Below, one piece after another: positions 35,040 through 47,164 of a stretch of 64,000 bases of DNA (position 1 is its first letter; every line of letters begins with the position of its first letter). The stretch covers positions 764,501 through 828,500 of the forward strand of contig JAOTOM010005183.1 of assembly GCA_034440615.1 (NCBI GenBank), read 5' to 3'. This DNA is from Ashinkailepas kermadecensis (lineage: Eukaryota > Arthropoda > Thecostraca > Neolepadidae). Under the pieces are notes generated by a model. The model made no database searches, was not told the origin of the DNA, and saw nothing but the letters and a program-made list of their open reading frames with translations. A program made the position numbers and the translations under genes.

Positions 35040-35579
35040 TAAAAAATAAGAAATTTTTTTCTTTAAGGTTTGGAAAGGGGGGTTTGGTGGGGGGTCCCCC
35101 CCCTAAAAAAACAATTATATATAAAGACAGGACAGAGATTTTTTTTTAGGGACCAACTGCTTTTTGTAGAGATTTTAAAATTTTAGAGGGAGACTGAAAT
35201 AAAAAAAAAAATTATTTTTTTATGGGGAGGAGTGGAAATAGTTTTTGAGCGCGGGGGCCTTTAAGGGGCCTCTAATTTTTTTTTTAATGTCTGCAACGCG
35301 ACTTTTTTTTTTAATTTTTTTGTTTTGGGCCCCAAACCTTTTTGCTAAAAAAAAAAGCGTAAATAATAGCGGCCTCTTTTTTTTTTGAAAAAAAAATATG
35401 TGTGGGGAGTTTTATGGTTTTTTTGGGGGGCAGAATTCAATTAAACAATGTTTTTGGTTTTTTTGATATTTTTTTTGGTTTAGTTTTAAGGCTTTGGGGG
35501 ACGGTACGGACTCCCGTGTGTCTTGCCTGATTTTTTGTGTTCTGTTTTGGTTTTTGATATCCAAAATTAAAATTAAGGT
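35040..35579. other. Homopolymer-laden stretch
   Basis: Runs of 5-11 identical A, T or G bases recur every few bases, unlike the DNA around it. Some segments (GGGGCCTCTAATTTTTT, GCAACGCGACTTTTTTTT, GGGCCCCAAACCTTTTTG) resemble stretched units of the 21-bp repeat that follows. This could be real decay of that repeat or poorly corrected reads. Confidence 0.55.
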
Positions 35580-35710
35580 TAAGGGTAAGGGTTTGGGGGG
35601 CCCCGAATCATGATTTTCAAGTACCCGACACGATTTTTTGGCGACACCAGTGTGATTTTCGGGGGCTCAGATGCGAATTTTTCAAGCACCGAACGTAATA
35701 TTACGGCGTG
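35580..35710. repeat. Decayed 21-bp periodic repeat, locus 3
   Basis: Five or six units of 21-22 bp: GGGCCCCGAATCATGATTTTC, AGTACCCGACACGATTTTTT, CGACACCAGTGTGATTTTCG, GGCTCAGATGCGAATTTTTC. It is immediately preceded by the telomere-like GGTTAAGGGTAAGGG (35577-35591). Confidence 0.65.
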
Positions 35711-36676
35711 AAGGGGGCGACTTTCCCCTGCCCCCCAAACACGGTGTCGATCCCCTGGTTACAAGAGGTATCCTCGGTATTCCCTCGGCGTGCTTACATC
35801 CCCAATGAATGGTAGTGCTGGACTTCGGGCGTGGGCGGGTGGAAATTGGTTGGATTCAAAGAGGATGCAAATGGATGGCCGTTTTTCTCCTCATATATAC
35901 TTTTTAAAGTCTTTGCAAGATGTGCTGGACTTAAAGTTGTGCAACCCAGAGCATCGTTGGGTGCGAGTATTTACCTTCGAATGGTTTGGTGACCTGACTA
36001 CATGGCAGGCGTAGTGCATACCCAGGTGTCTGCACTTTTGAACTTTTGAACAAGAAATTTGTGGATTCTCACCGCGTAAAACCAAAACTTTTCGGCGCTC
36101 CAAGCGCGACAAAGGCGTTTTCTATGTCATTCCATTTTTTACGTCGGCGCCCAATTTAGAAGATCCTGGCTGCGCCACTGAACATATATACCATTGTATT
36201 CCAACATATATTGTGGCATTACGCGGAGTAGACAATCTCGCAATGGTTACCAGTCCGTGGGTGAGAAAAACGAATGTTCTAAAGGCATTGAAAGACGAGC
36301 TGATTACTGTCCCCCTAACTGTCATCCGCATTGCGTAATCTTCTTGTACCCACAAGGTACAGCGGTACGATACAGAACTACAAAGATGCTTATCCAATTG
36401 GTGTGTTGGGTCGATATATAGGCCTCAAAATGCGCGAATGTTTTGAGCGTTGATTTGAGTTATATGTCATAACTAAGAGTATGCTCAGGTAAGCTGGAAT
36501 GGTAATGGCCGGTACGCCTGTTCCGACATATATTGTGGTCAGCCTTGAAAATGTTTCGACTGGAGTCGTGAGAAGACTCACGACCCCATCCCAACCTTTT
36601 TCAAGGATCACAATATCCGTTTGAATAGTCGCAGTGATACAGCGTACAGGTCATTACTATTTCAACATATTACAAT
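35711..36676. other. Non-coding spacer
   Basis: A lone hAT-like terminus, CTGGCTGCGCCACTG, ends at about 36180 with no partner found. No gene recognised. Confidence 0.45.
36669..36676. repeat. 8-bp target duplication of hAT MITE, left
   Basis: ATTACAAT, repeated exactly at 37358-37365. Confidence 0.95.
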
Positions 36677-37357
36677 CACTGGCGGATCTAGCCCACCGGT
36701 TTCGGGGGGGGGCAACTTTCGGTTTTCGGCGTCAGCCCCCCCCCCTCCACTTCCCCAGTGGCGTACCTAGGAATTGCATCTGGGGAGGGGTCGAACGGAT
36801 TTGGAGGGTGCCCATTCTCCCACTATTTTTTTTTAAAGCACCGGATTTCGACCACTATTTGGCAAATGGGCCCATTTTAAAAGAATAATAATTAAAATTA
36901 AAATTAAAAAATAATTCACAACATAATTTCCTGTGTAGGAGCCCCAGCCCACCTCCACCGTTCCTATGTTACCGGATTTTTGTTCTTATTACCAAAACGT
37001 TCACGTTCACGTTCAACGTCTTGTACCACGTCAACGTTCGTGCACGTGTACACTGGCGGATCCGATTTTGTCAACTCTTGCTGTAAGCAGAACTTGAGCA
37101 GCATGGAACCCTCGATGTGTCAGAATCTACTATACTACCATACTGGCTTCCAAACAATTATTTTTTTTAATCCTGCAAAATTGGAGATTCTTTCATCCAG
37201 ACGCTATTTTTTTAACATCGGCAAAGGTTACTGCATTTTAATTTAGTTGACTTCTGTTGGTTTCGGGGGGACCAAAAGACACTATGCCCCCCCCCCCCCT
37301 TTAAGCGCTTCGGGGGGGGGGCATGGGCGGAATGGCCCCTTCCTGGATCCGCCAGTG
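36677..37357 (+). mobile_element. hAT-type MITE, copy B (complete, 681 bp)
   Basis: Termini CACTGGCGGATCTA and, reversed, CACTGGCGGATCCA match at 13 of 14 positions. Perfect octamers ATTACAAT on both sides are the 8-bp duplication made by hAT transposases. Inside are an internal CACTGGCGGATCCGA (about 37049), a CAGTGGCGTACCTAGG motif (about 36757) and long G or C runs near both ends. There is no transposase. Copy A (1-624) is its reverse complement. Confidence 0.95.
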
Positions 37358-37365
37358 ATTACAAT
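37358..37365. repeat. 8-bp target duplication of hAT MITE, right
   Basis: Exact repeat of 36669-36676. Confidence 0.95.
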
Positions 37366-37555
37366 GCCGCCGTACATTCAGCACGTTTTCCGAGAACTAT
37401 GTTCAGATACTGTGGAAAGCTAGGTGAGTCGAATGTACATGCCCTATCACTCAGCTGCGGTATCTAGCAAATCAATAACATGGAAATCAAGCTTTCAAAA
37501 TCAGCATTTCGCTTCAATATGCGGAAATTTGCAGCTCCGTTCTGGGCTTGATTGC

Positions 37556-38498
37556 TTAACACGCGCCCTGGAGGGCCTCTGAAAATTACGCGCACTGGAG
37601 GGGGGGCGGATTCCGCCCCCCCCCCTAAGATCTCGGCTCCTATTAAAGCTGGAGGCACGAAACTCGCAGGGTGGATGGATACGGTAGTGAACTCTATTGT
37701 GTGCAAATGTCATGACCTTACGTCAATATCTTCAAGGTCAAATGAGGTCACATTTGTCAAAATTTTCTTGTTTTGCGTGGCTTCGCTTGTCATTGTTATG
37801 GATCGCTGTGATTGTGTTTAAATGCTCAGAAATGGGCATCAATGATGTTTTGGACATTACGAATGATGCAATACAGATTCTAGACCCGACATTTGACCTC
37901 AGGTCACCTATATAGCAGCACTTTATCAGGTCAGTTACCGGAACCGGGCCGCCCGTCCCACTGCTCCGTCGGGCATCTCGGCGCGATCGGCTTCGCGAAG
38001 AAAGGAGTGAAGTACATGAATAAAGTACGGAAACGCAATGACAAACAGTACAAACGACATTTATGGCAACATTTAGTGCATTTATGGCAACATTCCAGTT
38101 GATCAAGTTTGGTTCCATTAACCTGTCATGAACTTGACCTGACTTGACCTCGGTGACCTAACATGGCCTTGAAGCTATATAGCATATCAATATACATCAA
38201 ACAAGTCGTTAGTGTTGCCAAGAACACTTCCCTTTTGCAAATATATGGGAAGCGCATCAGCGCCGATTTTTGTGGTCCGGCGCTGTAATTTTTTTTTACT
38301 TTAGCGGCCCCTAACTTGAAAACTTTTCGCCAGATTTCCATTTTTCTTTTTCTCCCATTTTCTTAAACGACGCGCCGGTCATTTCTAAGCAGGTACGCAG
38401 AAAATCGCGTATATCGACCGGTAAAATCTGCAGTTATGTACGAAAAACCGGAGGGGTAGGCGGATTTCGCCCCCCCCCCCCTCCAGTGCGCGTGTTAA
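37556..38498 (+). mobile_element. TTAA-flanked MITE, copy 1
   Basis: The 935-bp element (37560-38494) lies between two TTAA tetramers. Termini CACGCGCCCTGGAGGG and, reversed, CACGCGCACTGGAGGG match at 15 of 16 positions, and a second inward copy of the motif follows at about 37589. TTAA is the target of piggyBac and Kolobok transposases; I cannot choose between them. The inside holds several TGACCT/AGGTCA words and no transposase. Copy 2 is at 62990-63900 in the same orientation. Confidence 0.93.
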
Positions 38499-39090
38499 CG
38501 CCGTGCTGGTCAATGGCATGCCTGCAGGCAGCCCGGGACTACCGACAGTCACCACGCCACGGAACGTGGCACCCTCCGACCGCCGAACCGGCGCGAGGGG
38601 ATCAGGTGTCAGACCGGAGGGGAGGTCTGACAGGTGATCGTTCTTTCGAGATATGGCAATGAGCAGCCCTCCGGTGACTCAGAGTTACACACTTGCGGCA
38701 GTACAGACGAAATTCGACAGACCGGCTGTGGCAGTCAAAGGGTGCACATTTTCATCAGCGACACCGTGACGGTTTCGCGACGCGAACCGTCCACTTTCGC
38801 GCCACAGAGGCTGCGCTTTCTCCGTCCCTTCCCCAGACAGCTGATCAATGGCGTTACCAGGGTACGACTAGCCGGCATATTCCGGTCGAAAAATGCAAGT
38901 ATTGCGTGAGAATCACAATGTAATGAACATTTTAAGCTAGCCATGAAATCTGATACAAACAGGTCTGAGCAGTGTGTTCGTGCTATGCATCCGCCACTGC
39001 GCCGCATATCAGCTTCCCACGGGACGACAGCCGGTTCCCGAGGTCGGGAAAGCTAACAATGCGCGCACACCACACGCGTATTCAATGACA
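38499..39090. other. Non-coding spacer
   Basis: An isolated GCATCCGCCACTGCG hAT-like terminus is present at about 38988. No gene recognised. Confidence 0.45.
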
Positions 39091-39615
39091 CATCCTGCCA
39101 TCTAGTGAGAAATATTGTGATCTATACTTCAACGTTCAATCGCATGATATTCATTCAATATCCGTTGTTATAATACCTAGACCGTGCTGCTACCTAGCGA
39201 TAGCTATCTGAAGTGATGCTTCTAGAAAATAATGGAGTTCTTGAATCTGTGGAGGTTGCGAGCTGTGGAGGTTATGAGCGCTTCGCAGTTGTGGAGGTTA
39301 TGAGCTGTGGAGGTTACGAGCGCTGCGGACTTGTGGAGGTTGTGAGCTGTGGAGGTTATGAGCGCTTCGCAGTTGTGGAGGTTACGAGCTGTGGAGGTTA
39401 TGAGCGCTTGGAGTTGTGGAAGTTATGAGCTGTGGAGGTTACGAGCGCTGCGGACTTGTGGAGGTTGTGAGCTGTGCAGGTTATGAGCGCTTCGTAGTTG
39501 TGAAGGTTGTAAGCTTTGGAGGTTATGACCTGTGGAGGTTATGAGCGCATCGGGTATGTTTAATTTGTGGAGGTTATGAGCTGTGGAGATTATGAGCTGT
39601 GGAGGTTATGATACG
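39091..39615 (+). mobile_element. Dispersed element with internal 42-bp satellite, copy 2
   Basis: Reverse complement of 16402-16905: CATCCTGCCATCTAG, TAGCTATCTGAAGTGATGCT and TTCTAGAAAATAATGGAGTT, followed by TGTGGAGGTTATGAGCGCTT satellite units to GGAGGTTATGATAC. A short TAGCGACAGGTAAGACTCG just beyond the end resembles the SINE head region. Both copies therefore end beside SINE-like sequence, in different relative orientation. Confidence 0.8.
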
Positions 39616-41070
39616 CTGTCGTAGCGACAGGTAAGACTCGCGGGAGGACGCGGCTTCAAGATCACGTATCGTGTGGTCACACTGGCGACGTTTTTATGTT
39701 AGATATTTAATCACTGCGGTCATATGCAATAAGCTAACTGAACCGAGGATACCTGATACCCTGAGGATACTGGAAGACGAAAAGCTTTCACCTAATGATA
39801 TTGGTTGGCATAAAACCTATAAACACGGATCCTAGAGAAAACGCCGGACAATCTACAATGAACTAACATAACCTAACTCCAGCGACTTCTGATGTCATAA
39901 AGCCTAGAACTACGGATGTTGGACGACATAAAATACACACCTATGTGCTGTGAGCGCTCCCGGCCTGCCTGACGGCACAGCCTACCCGCCGGCCGGTGAC
40001 CGGAGCATGGTCCACCGCCTCAGGCGCTAACCGCCGTCCGGTGACCAGGCCAGACCCTGGCATATGATTGGTTGTCGCGCGATGGATACTAGGCCTGCCA
40101 CTAATTGTGATTGGCCGCTACACTTCCGTGTATGTGACTGAATGTTTGACGCTGATAAAGGCATCTGTGTGCTCGCGGCCTTCGCCGGTAATACACCTCT
40201 GCGTGAGACGCTCGCCTATCAGTTTACCAGCTGGTCCATGACAACACTATGGATGTTAGGTGGTATCAAGCCTAGCTTTTGAATGTTCGATAGTGTAAGC
40301 CCCACGGGAATGTAGGATAAGCTAACATGGCCTGTACCCAACCATTTGTTGGGTACCCAGGGCTGGTGATCTCTCACGGAATCAGGGGGCCCAAGTACCT
40401 ATCCTTAAGACATATTTTCAGATTGAATGGGAACAATGACCACTTAACATCAGCATGGTATCAAACCAGGGGTCCAGACCCCGCCCCGGACCCACCCGGG
40501 ATATCCAGCCACGCCTACACCAACGGATGTTGGTTCACGCAAAGCCTGCACCAGTTGATCACGGATTACCGTAGTCGTTAACAACAACAGAGATGCCGCA
40601 GCCGCGACCACGGCGGGCAACCTTCAAGCCGCGTCCTGCCCGGAGTAGTGCCAGTTGTAAACAAACGGCGCCGTCGGTGTACACTAGTGTACTGGATCGC
40701 GATTTATTTCAACTTCCAAGAACTGTAAACAGTCAAGTAAGTCCAAGTTCGACTGAGGCGAATGTTGCCTTTCACTTGAGGAATCCCAAAAAGTGTGTTG
40801 TTTATTGTCGCCGTCGTCATGAACAGGACGGTCGGCCCACTAGCAGGCTAAGTCAGGGTACAAGAGACACCTGCACAATACATAAATAACGGTACATTGA
40901 AGACATACATTCTGAAGCATTTACATGTTATTCACAAATCTCGGCACACGATGTTTGTGCACTCCATCTGTCTGTGAAAATACATAGACGTCCGTGTCGA
41001 TACTACTTCAATGAGTCTGCCGCCTTCGGTATGAGACATAAAAACCACAAAACCACCAAAACCGGTCGCA
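39616..41070. other. Non-coding spacer, possible LTR leader
   Basis: A TGGTATCAAACCAGG word follows CA at about 40457, which could be a primer-binding site after an LTR, but no matching second LTR or LTR start is found. The plus-strand frame 40593-40889 (98 codons, Arg/Pro-rich start) is unrecognised. Confidence 0.35.
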
Positions 41071-41530
41071 GACAGTGTACTCGACAGCGTGTACTCGACA
41101 GAGTGTACTCGACAGCGTGTACTCGACAGAGTGTACTCGACAGCGTGTAGTCGACAGCGTGTACTCGACAGAGTGTACTCGACAGAGTGTACTCGACAGA
41201 GTGTACTCGACAGAGTGTACTCTCGACAGCGTGTACTCTCGACAGCGTGTACTCGATAGAGTGTACTCTCGACAGAGTGTACTCTCGACAGATTGTACTC
41301 TCGACAGAGTGTACTCTCGACAGGGTGTACTCTCGACAGAGTGTACTCTCGACAGAGTGTGCTCTCGACAGTGTACTCTCGACAGCGTGTACTCTCGACA
41401 GCGTGTACTCTCGACAGCGTGTACTCTCGACAGCGTGTACTCTCGACAGCGTGTACTCACGACAGCGTGTACTCTCGACAGCGTTTACTGGACAGTGTAC
41501 TCGACAGTGTGTACTCGATAGTGTGTACTT
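41071..41530. repeat. 14/16-bp minisatellite
   Basis: About thirty units. The left part and far right use GTGTACTCGACAGC-type 14-mers, while the centre (about 41216-41490) uses GTGTACTCTCGACAGC 16-mers with an extra TC. Position 12-14 varies between AGC and AGA. All long frames here are repeat read-through. Confidence 0.98.
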
Positions 41531-42701
41531 CACGTCGCAAGTCAATGGCTTCGCCATGGGGTGAGGGGCAAGGGCAGAGAGAACACGTTGCCGAATATTT
41601 TCGGCACTTAAAACAGCACGTCAATGGATGCTGCACATACAAAGAAATAGTCCATACTCCGCGATGTCTCCCCGTCAACTCCGCCCAACTATTAGTTCGT
41701 GGTGGAAGGTCCGCACACAGACAGCGTAAAGTTGCAGGTAGGGGCATTTTAGGTGGCTCCACCATACCGACTGGAAATTGTTACGTGTCTGTTACCAGGT
41801 CGAGACACATTAACCTGTTTCCAAATCGCAAGGCAATGACAAATATTATTAGAATGGCACTCGGCGACATTGGCACACCAGCGACATTTTCATATGATTG
41901 AGGTGAACTAACACAGGCACCATACCTTCACTGCAGTATTGATAAATAATGAATGAAGGTACGAGGTTAGTTTTAGTGTTATTATATTCACAATGAATTC
42001 AGGTTTTCGTGTTAAATTCATTATTTGCCTCATTGGCAATAACCTTTGTGCTACGCGATAGATCATGCACAAATTGTCGAAACTAGGGAAGTTCAAAACG
42101 TCGGGGCGCCCTCAGGATTTAATAAATTTGGCAATCTGAGGTCAGATTCGGAATCAGCGCGCAAAAGTGCATCACGTTGGCTGTGGGGAGCAGATATTTA
42201 AAAAATGAAAAGTTGTTTTAAAGGGGATGTTATAGGGAGGCTTCCCTGATGGCAATGAATGAGGAAATCAAAATACAATTTGGTGATCTATTTAAAAGCA
42301 CCAATGGCCGTGACAATGTTCAAAACATACAGCACATTTAACACTGGAGGAGTGTAGGGAATTATCTACCTGTTTTCTGGTAACTATCTGTATGGTTTGC
42401 ATGAAGGGTGGCTTTGAAAGTGCAAAGAGGGCAACGCACGAGATCTTGGAAGGGTTCTTCAAGGTGTACTAGAAGTGCGCAGCGGTAACACCACAGGCAT
42501 TGACTCATCGGAAATGACTCCCCATGGTAACGGCCCGCCTAATGACGGTGACTCATGACAAAAAGCTGCAGAGCATGCAGAGCCGAGGGTGCTAGATAAT
42601 TACTTCACTGCTCAAGGCCACGTCAACAGTTCCTGGAGTGGAAAAGATGGCGACAGATTCCATGGTAATATCCAGATAATGTACGACACACTAGAGGGTG
42701 C
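41531..42701. other. Non-coding spacer
   Basis: A plus-strand frame continues from the minisatellite to 41901 (MASPWGEGQGQ...) but matches nothing I recognise. Confidence 0.45.
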
Positions 42702-42819
42702 GCTAGTGTCAGTGGCGGATCCAGAGGTGGGCATGGGTCATGACACCCTTGGGCCTCTTTGGGCCCAACATTATGGAAGCCCTCTTTGGTCAAATCCTGG
42801 ATCTGCCATTGGCTAGCCA
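42702..42819 (+). mobile_element. Very short hAT-like MITE (102 bp)
   Basis: The element proper is 42710-42811, with termini CAGTGGCGGATCCAG and, reversed, CAATGGCAGATCCAG. Flanking octamers GCTAGTGT and GCTAGCCA share the first five bases, a weak duplication. Confidence 0.65.
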
Positions 42820-43029
42820 CTATTGTCGGGTCATCCGCATACCAATTGTACAAATGCTGGCTCAAGTAAGAGAGTCATGTTCTGTGAAGAAATGTGTGCT
42901 ATGTTGTCTTGTATAATCCAGCGTAAGGGAGTTTAGCTGGACGATACCCCAGCCCGGCCCTAGTTCTCAAGAAGGCGTTGTCTGTGGACATCGCTGTTTC
43001 GTGTGCAGACACGGGATACGAGAGAGAAG

Positions 43030-43210
43030 TGCAATGGAGTGCAAATACAAAACGACCTTTACAGTGTTAACGAGCGTAAGACATGGCACCAATAACAAAC
43101 TCCTCATGATGTCATATGTGAAGCCATACCATGATCCACGTCATCCCAAAATCATATATCATTTCGAGAGCCGTGACCAAGCCAAGCAGATGTCTGTTGA
43201 ATTTCAGTGA
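43030..43210 (+). pseudogene. Possible gypsy-type integrase C-terminal fragment
   Basis: The frame reads YKTTFTVLTSVRHGTNNKLLMMSYVKPYHDPRHPKI and stops at 43208-43210. The VKPYHDPRHP end resembles the (V)xxLKPYxDP segment at the end of gypsy-type integrases. No catalytic domain, protease or LTR is nearby, so it is at most a relic. Confidence 0.3.
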
Positions 43211-45915
43211 TGCGTTCTGAACAGCTGCTTCATACAGCTGGATGCTGTTTCTGTAGGAACTTGTGCTAGTTGCATCCATTGTGCTCACCGTTGCTTCGGA
43301 GCTCCTTCCCTAAACAATCGTAAGTGTTGGAGCAAATGCAAAGAAATGTTTTCTATTTCTTATGGAGATGCGGGCCCATTTAAAAGTTACATCCTGTTGT
43401 ATGCTTCCTGGCATCTACATCAAACTCGCATCGATCCCATTTAAGCCCCGAGACACGTTCAATTGATACAGTTTTGTCACACACAGAGTTGCGGTGGAAA
43501 TACAGAAAATGCAGCAAGCGATCATCGCAATAGTTGATAACCTCAAACAAAACGCCCGTCATGTATGAGTGTGAAGATCAGCAAATTGTCCTCATGGCCG
43601 CCAATGGGCAGCACGTCGATCTCGCGGAACCCATGCACCATGCAACCCAATCAATACCTGTGGTTTCTCCAATCAATTCCGTGAAACGGCACCGGTGAGC
43701 AAGAGCTACAGGTGCTCGAGAGCGATGAAGCAGGACTTGTGGCATTAGCAAGTCAATTTCACCCACTGATTGCCGACAGTCGTAACGGATGGGCTGGAAA
43801 AAGTCGAGTGGGTAATCAACTTCATGCTATGGGTGGTCAAACGCGCTATGGATGTTGCATGGGCAATTCCGCACTACATGACTGCATAGGAAACTACACC
43901 CAGTCTCAGGTACTTGCGCACCCGTAAACACTCATCGGTATGCGACAGCTACTTGGAATTGCCAGCCGCCGCAGCTCCACCTTTGTCGGGTCGGCCGGCA
44001 ATTCCACCTTCGCCGAACAAGGATGAGGGCCCCTGAAGGCCACCCCTCACTAACTTCCGACCTACGTAAGCTAGGGTCATGTACAACACGTTGGTAGGAC
44101 ACTCTGGTCATCGAGAGCCAGAAGCCGAAGCAAACCATGCATGTACATTTTAACCGATAAAGTCAGTGGAGGCCATGTTAGGTTAATATGAGGACCTCTA
44201 CTTAAATCCCTGGAAATTGTAGCAAAAGAATGGCAGACAATGTTATTTCGGTATTATTTTTTTCAAGAACTAACATATAAATGCATCCATATTGATCATA
44301 ATAAAAATGGTCAAGACTGGCCAGATCAAGTCGGGTCAAAATCAGGCATGAAAGCCAGCTTCCGAGCTATGCATGTTAGAGACACCGGGAAATGTTAGTG
44401 GTCAGCCTATATTGCCTTGAGCTGATATCGTATTCCTCATTTTTATGCGCATTCTTTCATTGAATTTGTAGTATAGATCAACTCAGTGACGACCTGTATC
44501 TTGAGGAATGGACTAGAAAATATGTCTCCGGTTCTTTCAAAAGAACCATTGAAGCAAAATGTGTAGATCTATTGGTATCCGAAAATCCTAAGGTCATGTC
44601 AGATCACGCCATATGATCAGGTCAAGTACGTTCCAACTTCAATACCCACTGTAATCACTTTAGAAGTCCACAATTTAGACCCAGGGAAACCGATACGACA
44701 CTGAAGCATCTCTACAAGCTTTCCAGCTTCTTACCTCGTGACCTGACCCTAGGTCATGGACTCTGATCATGCTGCGCTTTTATCGATATGAACGGCTTGC
44801 TCTCTCGAAATTTCATCTTATCCAGTTCGAAGGGATTATAGACATCGCATAGTAACAGTCGATACAGGTCAGGGAACGCAAATCACGTTCATTGACCGAC
44901 ATTTGCTTATTGGCCTCTTGCCCAATCAACGGAGGAAGCAGGCTTCCATCCGCAATGCAGGTATTACAACACGTTTTAAAACAAGTTTTGAAACCAGCAC
45001 TACAGCACAAAAGCAACCAGCAAGACAGAAGCAGCGTAAGCGATTATACAGAACATCTTAGTTTTCTAGGAAATGGTCCATATCAAGACTCATACGATGG
45101 TATTGTAAAAAAAACTGGATATGTTGTGGAATGCATGGCATAGGACAAAATCCAAAACTAATGTTCTTAACTTGGCTCTCTTGTTTTGATCGACACATGA
45201 AACTTTTCAACTGATACTTCCGTAACACTGAAACTAATACTTCTGGCATTGATGTAGAAGTGTTGTTGCGAGCACATATCCTGGGTTCCATGGCTTGCCC
45301 GAATGTTCCGTCTATAAAGCTATTTATTCATTCGTTTCCTATAATTGTTCCTTACGAATATCCCGGTTGTGCAATCAGCATTAATGCCGCACGTCATCAT
45401 CCGTGTGGACAATTGCTCGCACTCGTCCCCATCGAGTGCATGCGAACCGTACCACAACGTCATGCTAATATGCTCGTAAGCATCGAGCATCTTAAATAAG
45501 TAATGTGCCTACAATGTTAACAAAGCGAGACACCCCTCACAAGATGGTCACACAGTGCGAAGACAACTGGCTCAAGCTGTGAGCATGAGCAGTCAGTTGT
45601 GAACACGACGGTCCTCGCCTTGAGCACTGCAGTGCCGACTGACCTCCCCTTCAGTGGGCATACCGACATCACCTTGGGTCAAGAGGTCGCACGTCCTGGC
45701 CAATGAAGGGCGTCCCCCGGGTGACGTCATCGCACTCCGCCATTACAACCTAAATAATCCCAGAATAATAGCTTGGATAGATGAATCGTCTACGCGACAT
45801 CTGTCGTCACACGTGGTGCGCAGGTAAACTGCGATGACCATGACAACATGATAAGCTATTATTTTCCTTCCATGTAATACTTCCTAGTTTAAAAGCTTCA
45901 TCCCCCATTATCTTC
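43211..45915. other. Non-coding spacer
   Basis: No repeat family or gene that I can support; open frames stay under 90 codons. TGACGTCA occurs at 45722-45729. Confidence 0.5.
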
Positions 45916-46233
45916 CTAGTTTCCCTGAACTGAACCACTACAAAGAACCCCCTCGCACCTGCTGCTTAGCAATGCCACTCTCCCCGTGCTCAACTGGAGC
46001 ACATCTGGTGCATGCATGTCTGTCCTCCCCCTAAAGTCATCCCACAAACTGAAATACCTCACCCCATACTTTACACGGAGTTTGGCCATCATATAATTTA
46101 TTCCTATTGGTCCTAGAATACCACTGATTGCTTGCACCTGCCCTCGGAAGGATGTCTGTAACCGCACCTCTACTCGATAAAGCCGCTCAGAACTCTCATC
46201 CTGTCGGTGGAGGATAAACATAGCCGCTGGCAA
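45916..46233 (-). pseudogene. LINE ORF fragment, SGNH-hydrolase-like C-terminal half
   Basis: Reads SFRGQVQAISGILGPIG, INYMMAKLRVKYGVRYFSLWDDFRGR, then DVLQLSTGRVALLSS. This matches the order of the C-terminal part of the esterase-like (SGNH) domain found in the first ORF of CR1/L2-type LINEs, where the last block is normally DGxHLS. Here the catalytic histidine position is Gln, so the copy is degenerate. The N-terminal GDS block is absent here, but one occurs on the same strand at 50076-50360. Confidence 0.55.
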
Positions 46234-46789
46234 CCGTCATTATGTTGTTGATGTCCCAGACCATTTCATGACAGGTTAATCATACCCGCACAGTGATTGA
46301 TGCCTTGCAGGCGGCAACAAAAATTTCGCCGAGGAGCTACGCATCAGGTACCTGAAACTTGGCGAAGCTGTGAGTGTCTCATGGCGTTAAAAAAAAATCG
46401 CACGGACTCCCTTTATTTCAGACAGCACATCACGCTCTAAATGGATCCCCGTTTGATCTCAAGGGAGCTCATATTGTCATGGGAACCCTATGTGTGATTT
46501 GCATGTCGTATTGCTGACAGTGATCCATGTGGAAGAGGCGACTTTTGCAGTCGAAGCCAACATCTCTTAGGATTGAATGGGAATCCTATACTCACGAAGA
46601 ACTTCCACAATACTCGGAAAATCTCCGTTTCAGTCAAGTTGTTCCTGTGAGGAGACCAAGTATCCAGGCGACAACGAAAATTGTAACCACAATAATAAAA
46701 CTGGGGAAGTGCGTAGTAATGACCGTGGATATTTCTTAAGGTTCCAGAAGTATCAAGTATGCTATTACTGGAATATTACTGGAATTGAA
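46234..46789. other. Non-coding spacer
   Basis: Nothing recognisable. Confidence 0.4.
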
Positions 46790-46844
46790 ACTTGCTGCGA
46801 TTACTGGAAACCAGTATCAAGTATGCTAAAAAACATAGGTGCTA
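46790..46844 (+). repeat. 55-bp dispersed repeat, copy 1
   Basis: Contains the perfect hairpin TACTGGAAACCAGTA (46802-46816) and recurs at 48212-48266 with only a few substitutions. Confidence 0.9.
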
Positions 46845-47164
46845 GGGAGGGATCTTCAAGGAAGTCCAATGTTGAAGTAAACGAGAACATTCCGCATGTA
46901 TACTCCTAGCATTATCGTGCTTTATGAATGTGACTTTTAGGTGCACTAGTGGATTGGAAGCAAGTTAAATGTCCTTTGGCAGCAGCAAGCTGTAGCACCA
47001 TAAAGGAAAACCGTTAAAGTATTGCAGTTTTTATATATGCTTTCTGTTTGAGATGAATTGAAGATCTATAAGTAATTCAAATGACAGGAGTAGTTTAATT
47101 ACACCAATGGCCCGATATCAGCACAATTGGAAAAATTGCAATTGCAAATTCCAGCATAAACGTT

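Noticed and set aside
40440..40889. LTR retrotransposon leader and gag
   Set aside because: Only a PBS-like TGGTATCAAACC word; no second LTR, no LTR start and no recognisable Gag.
41003..41901. Repetitive proteins of 125-202 codons
   Set aside because: Translation of the 14/16-bp minisatellite, open on both strands.
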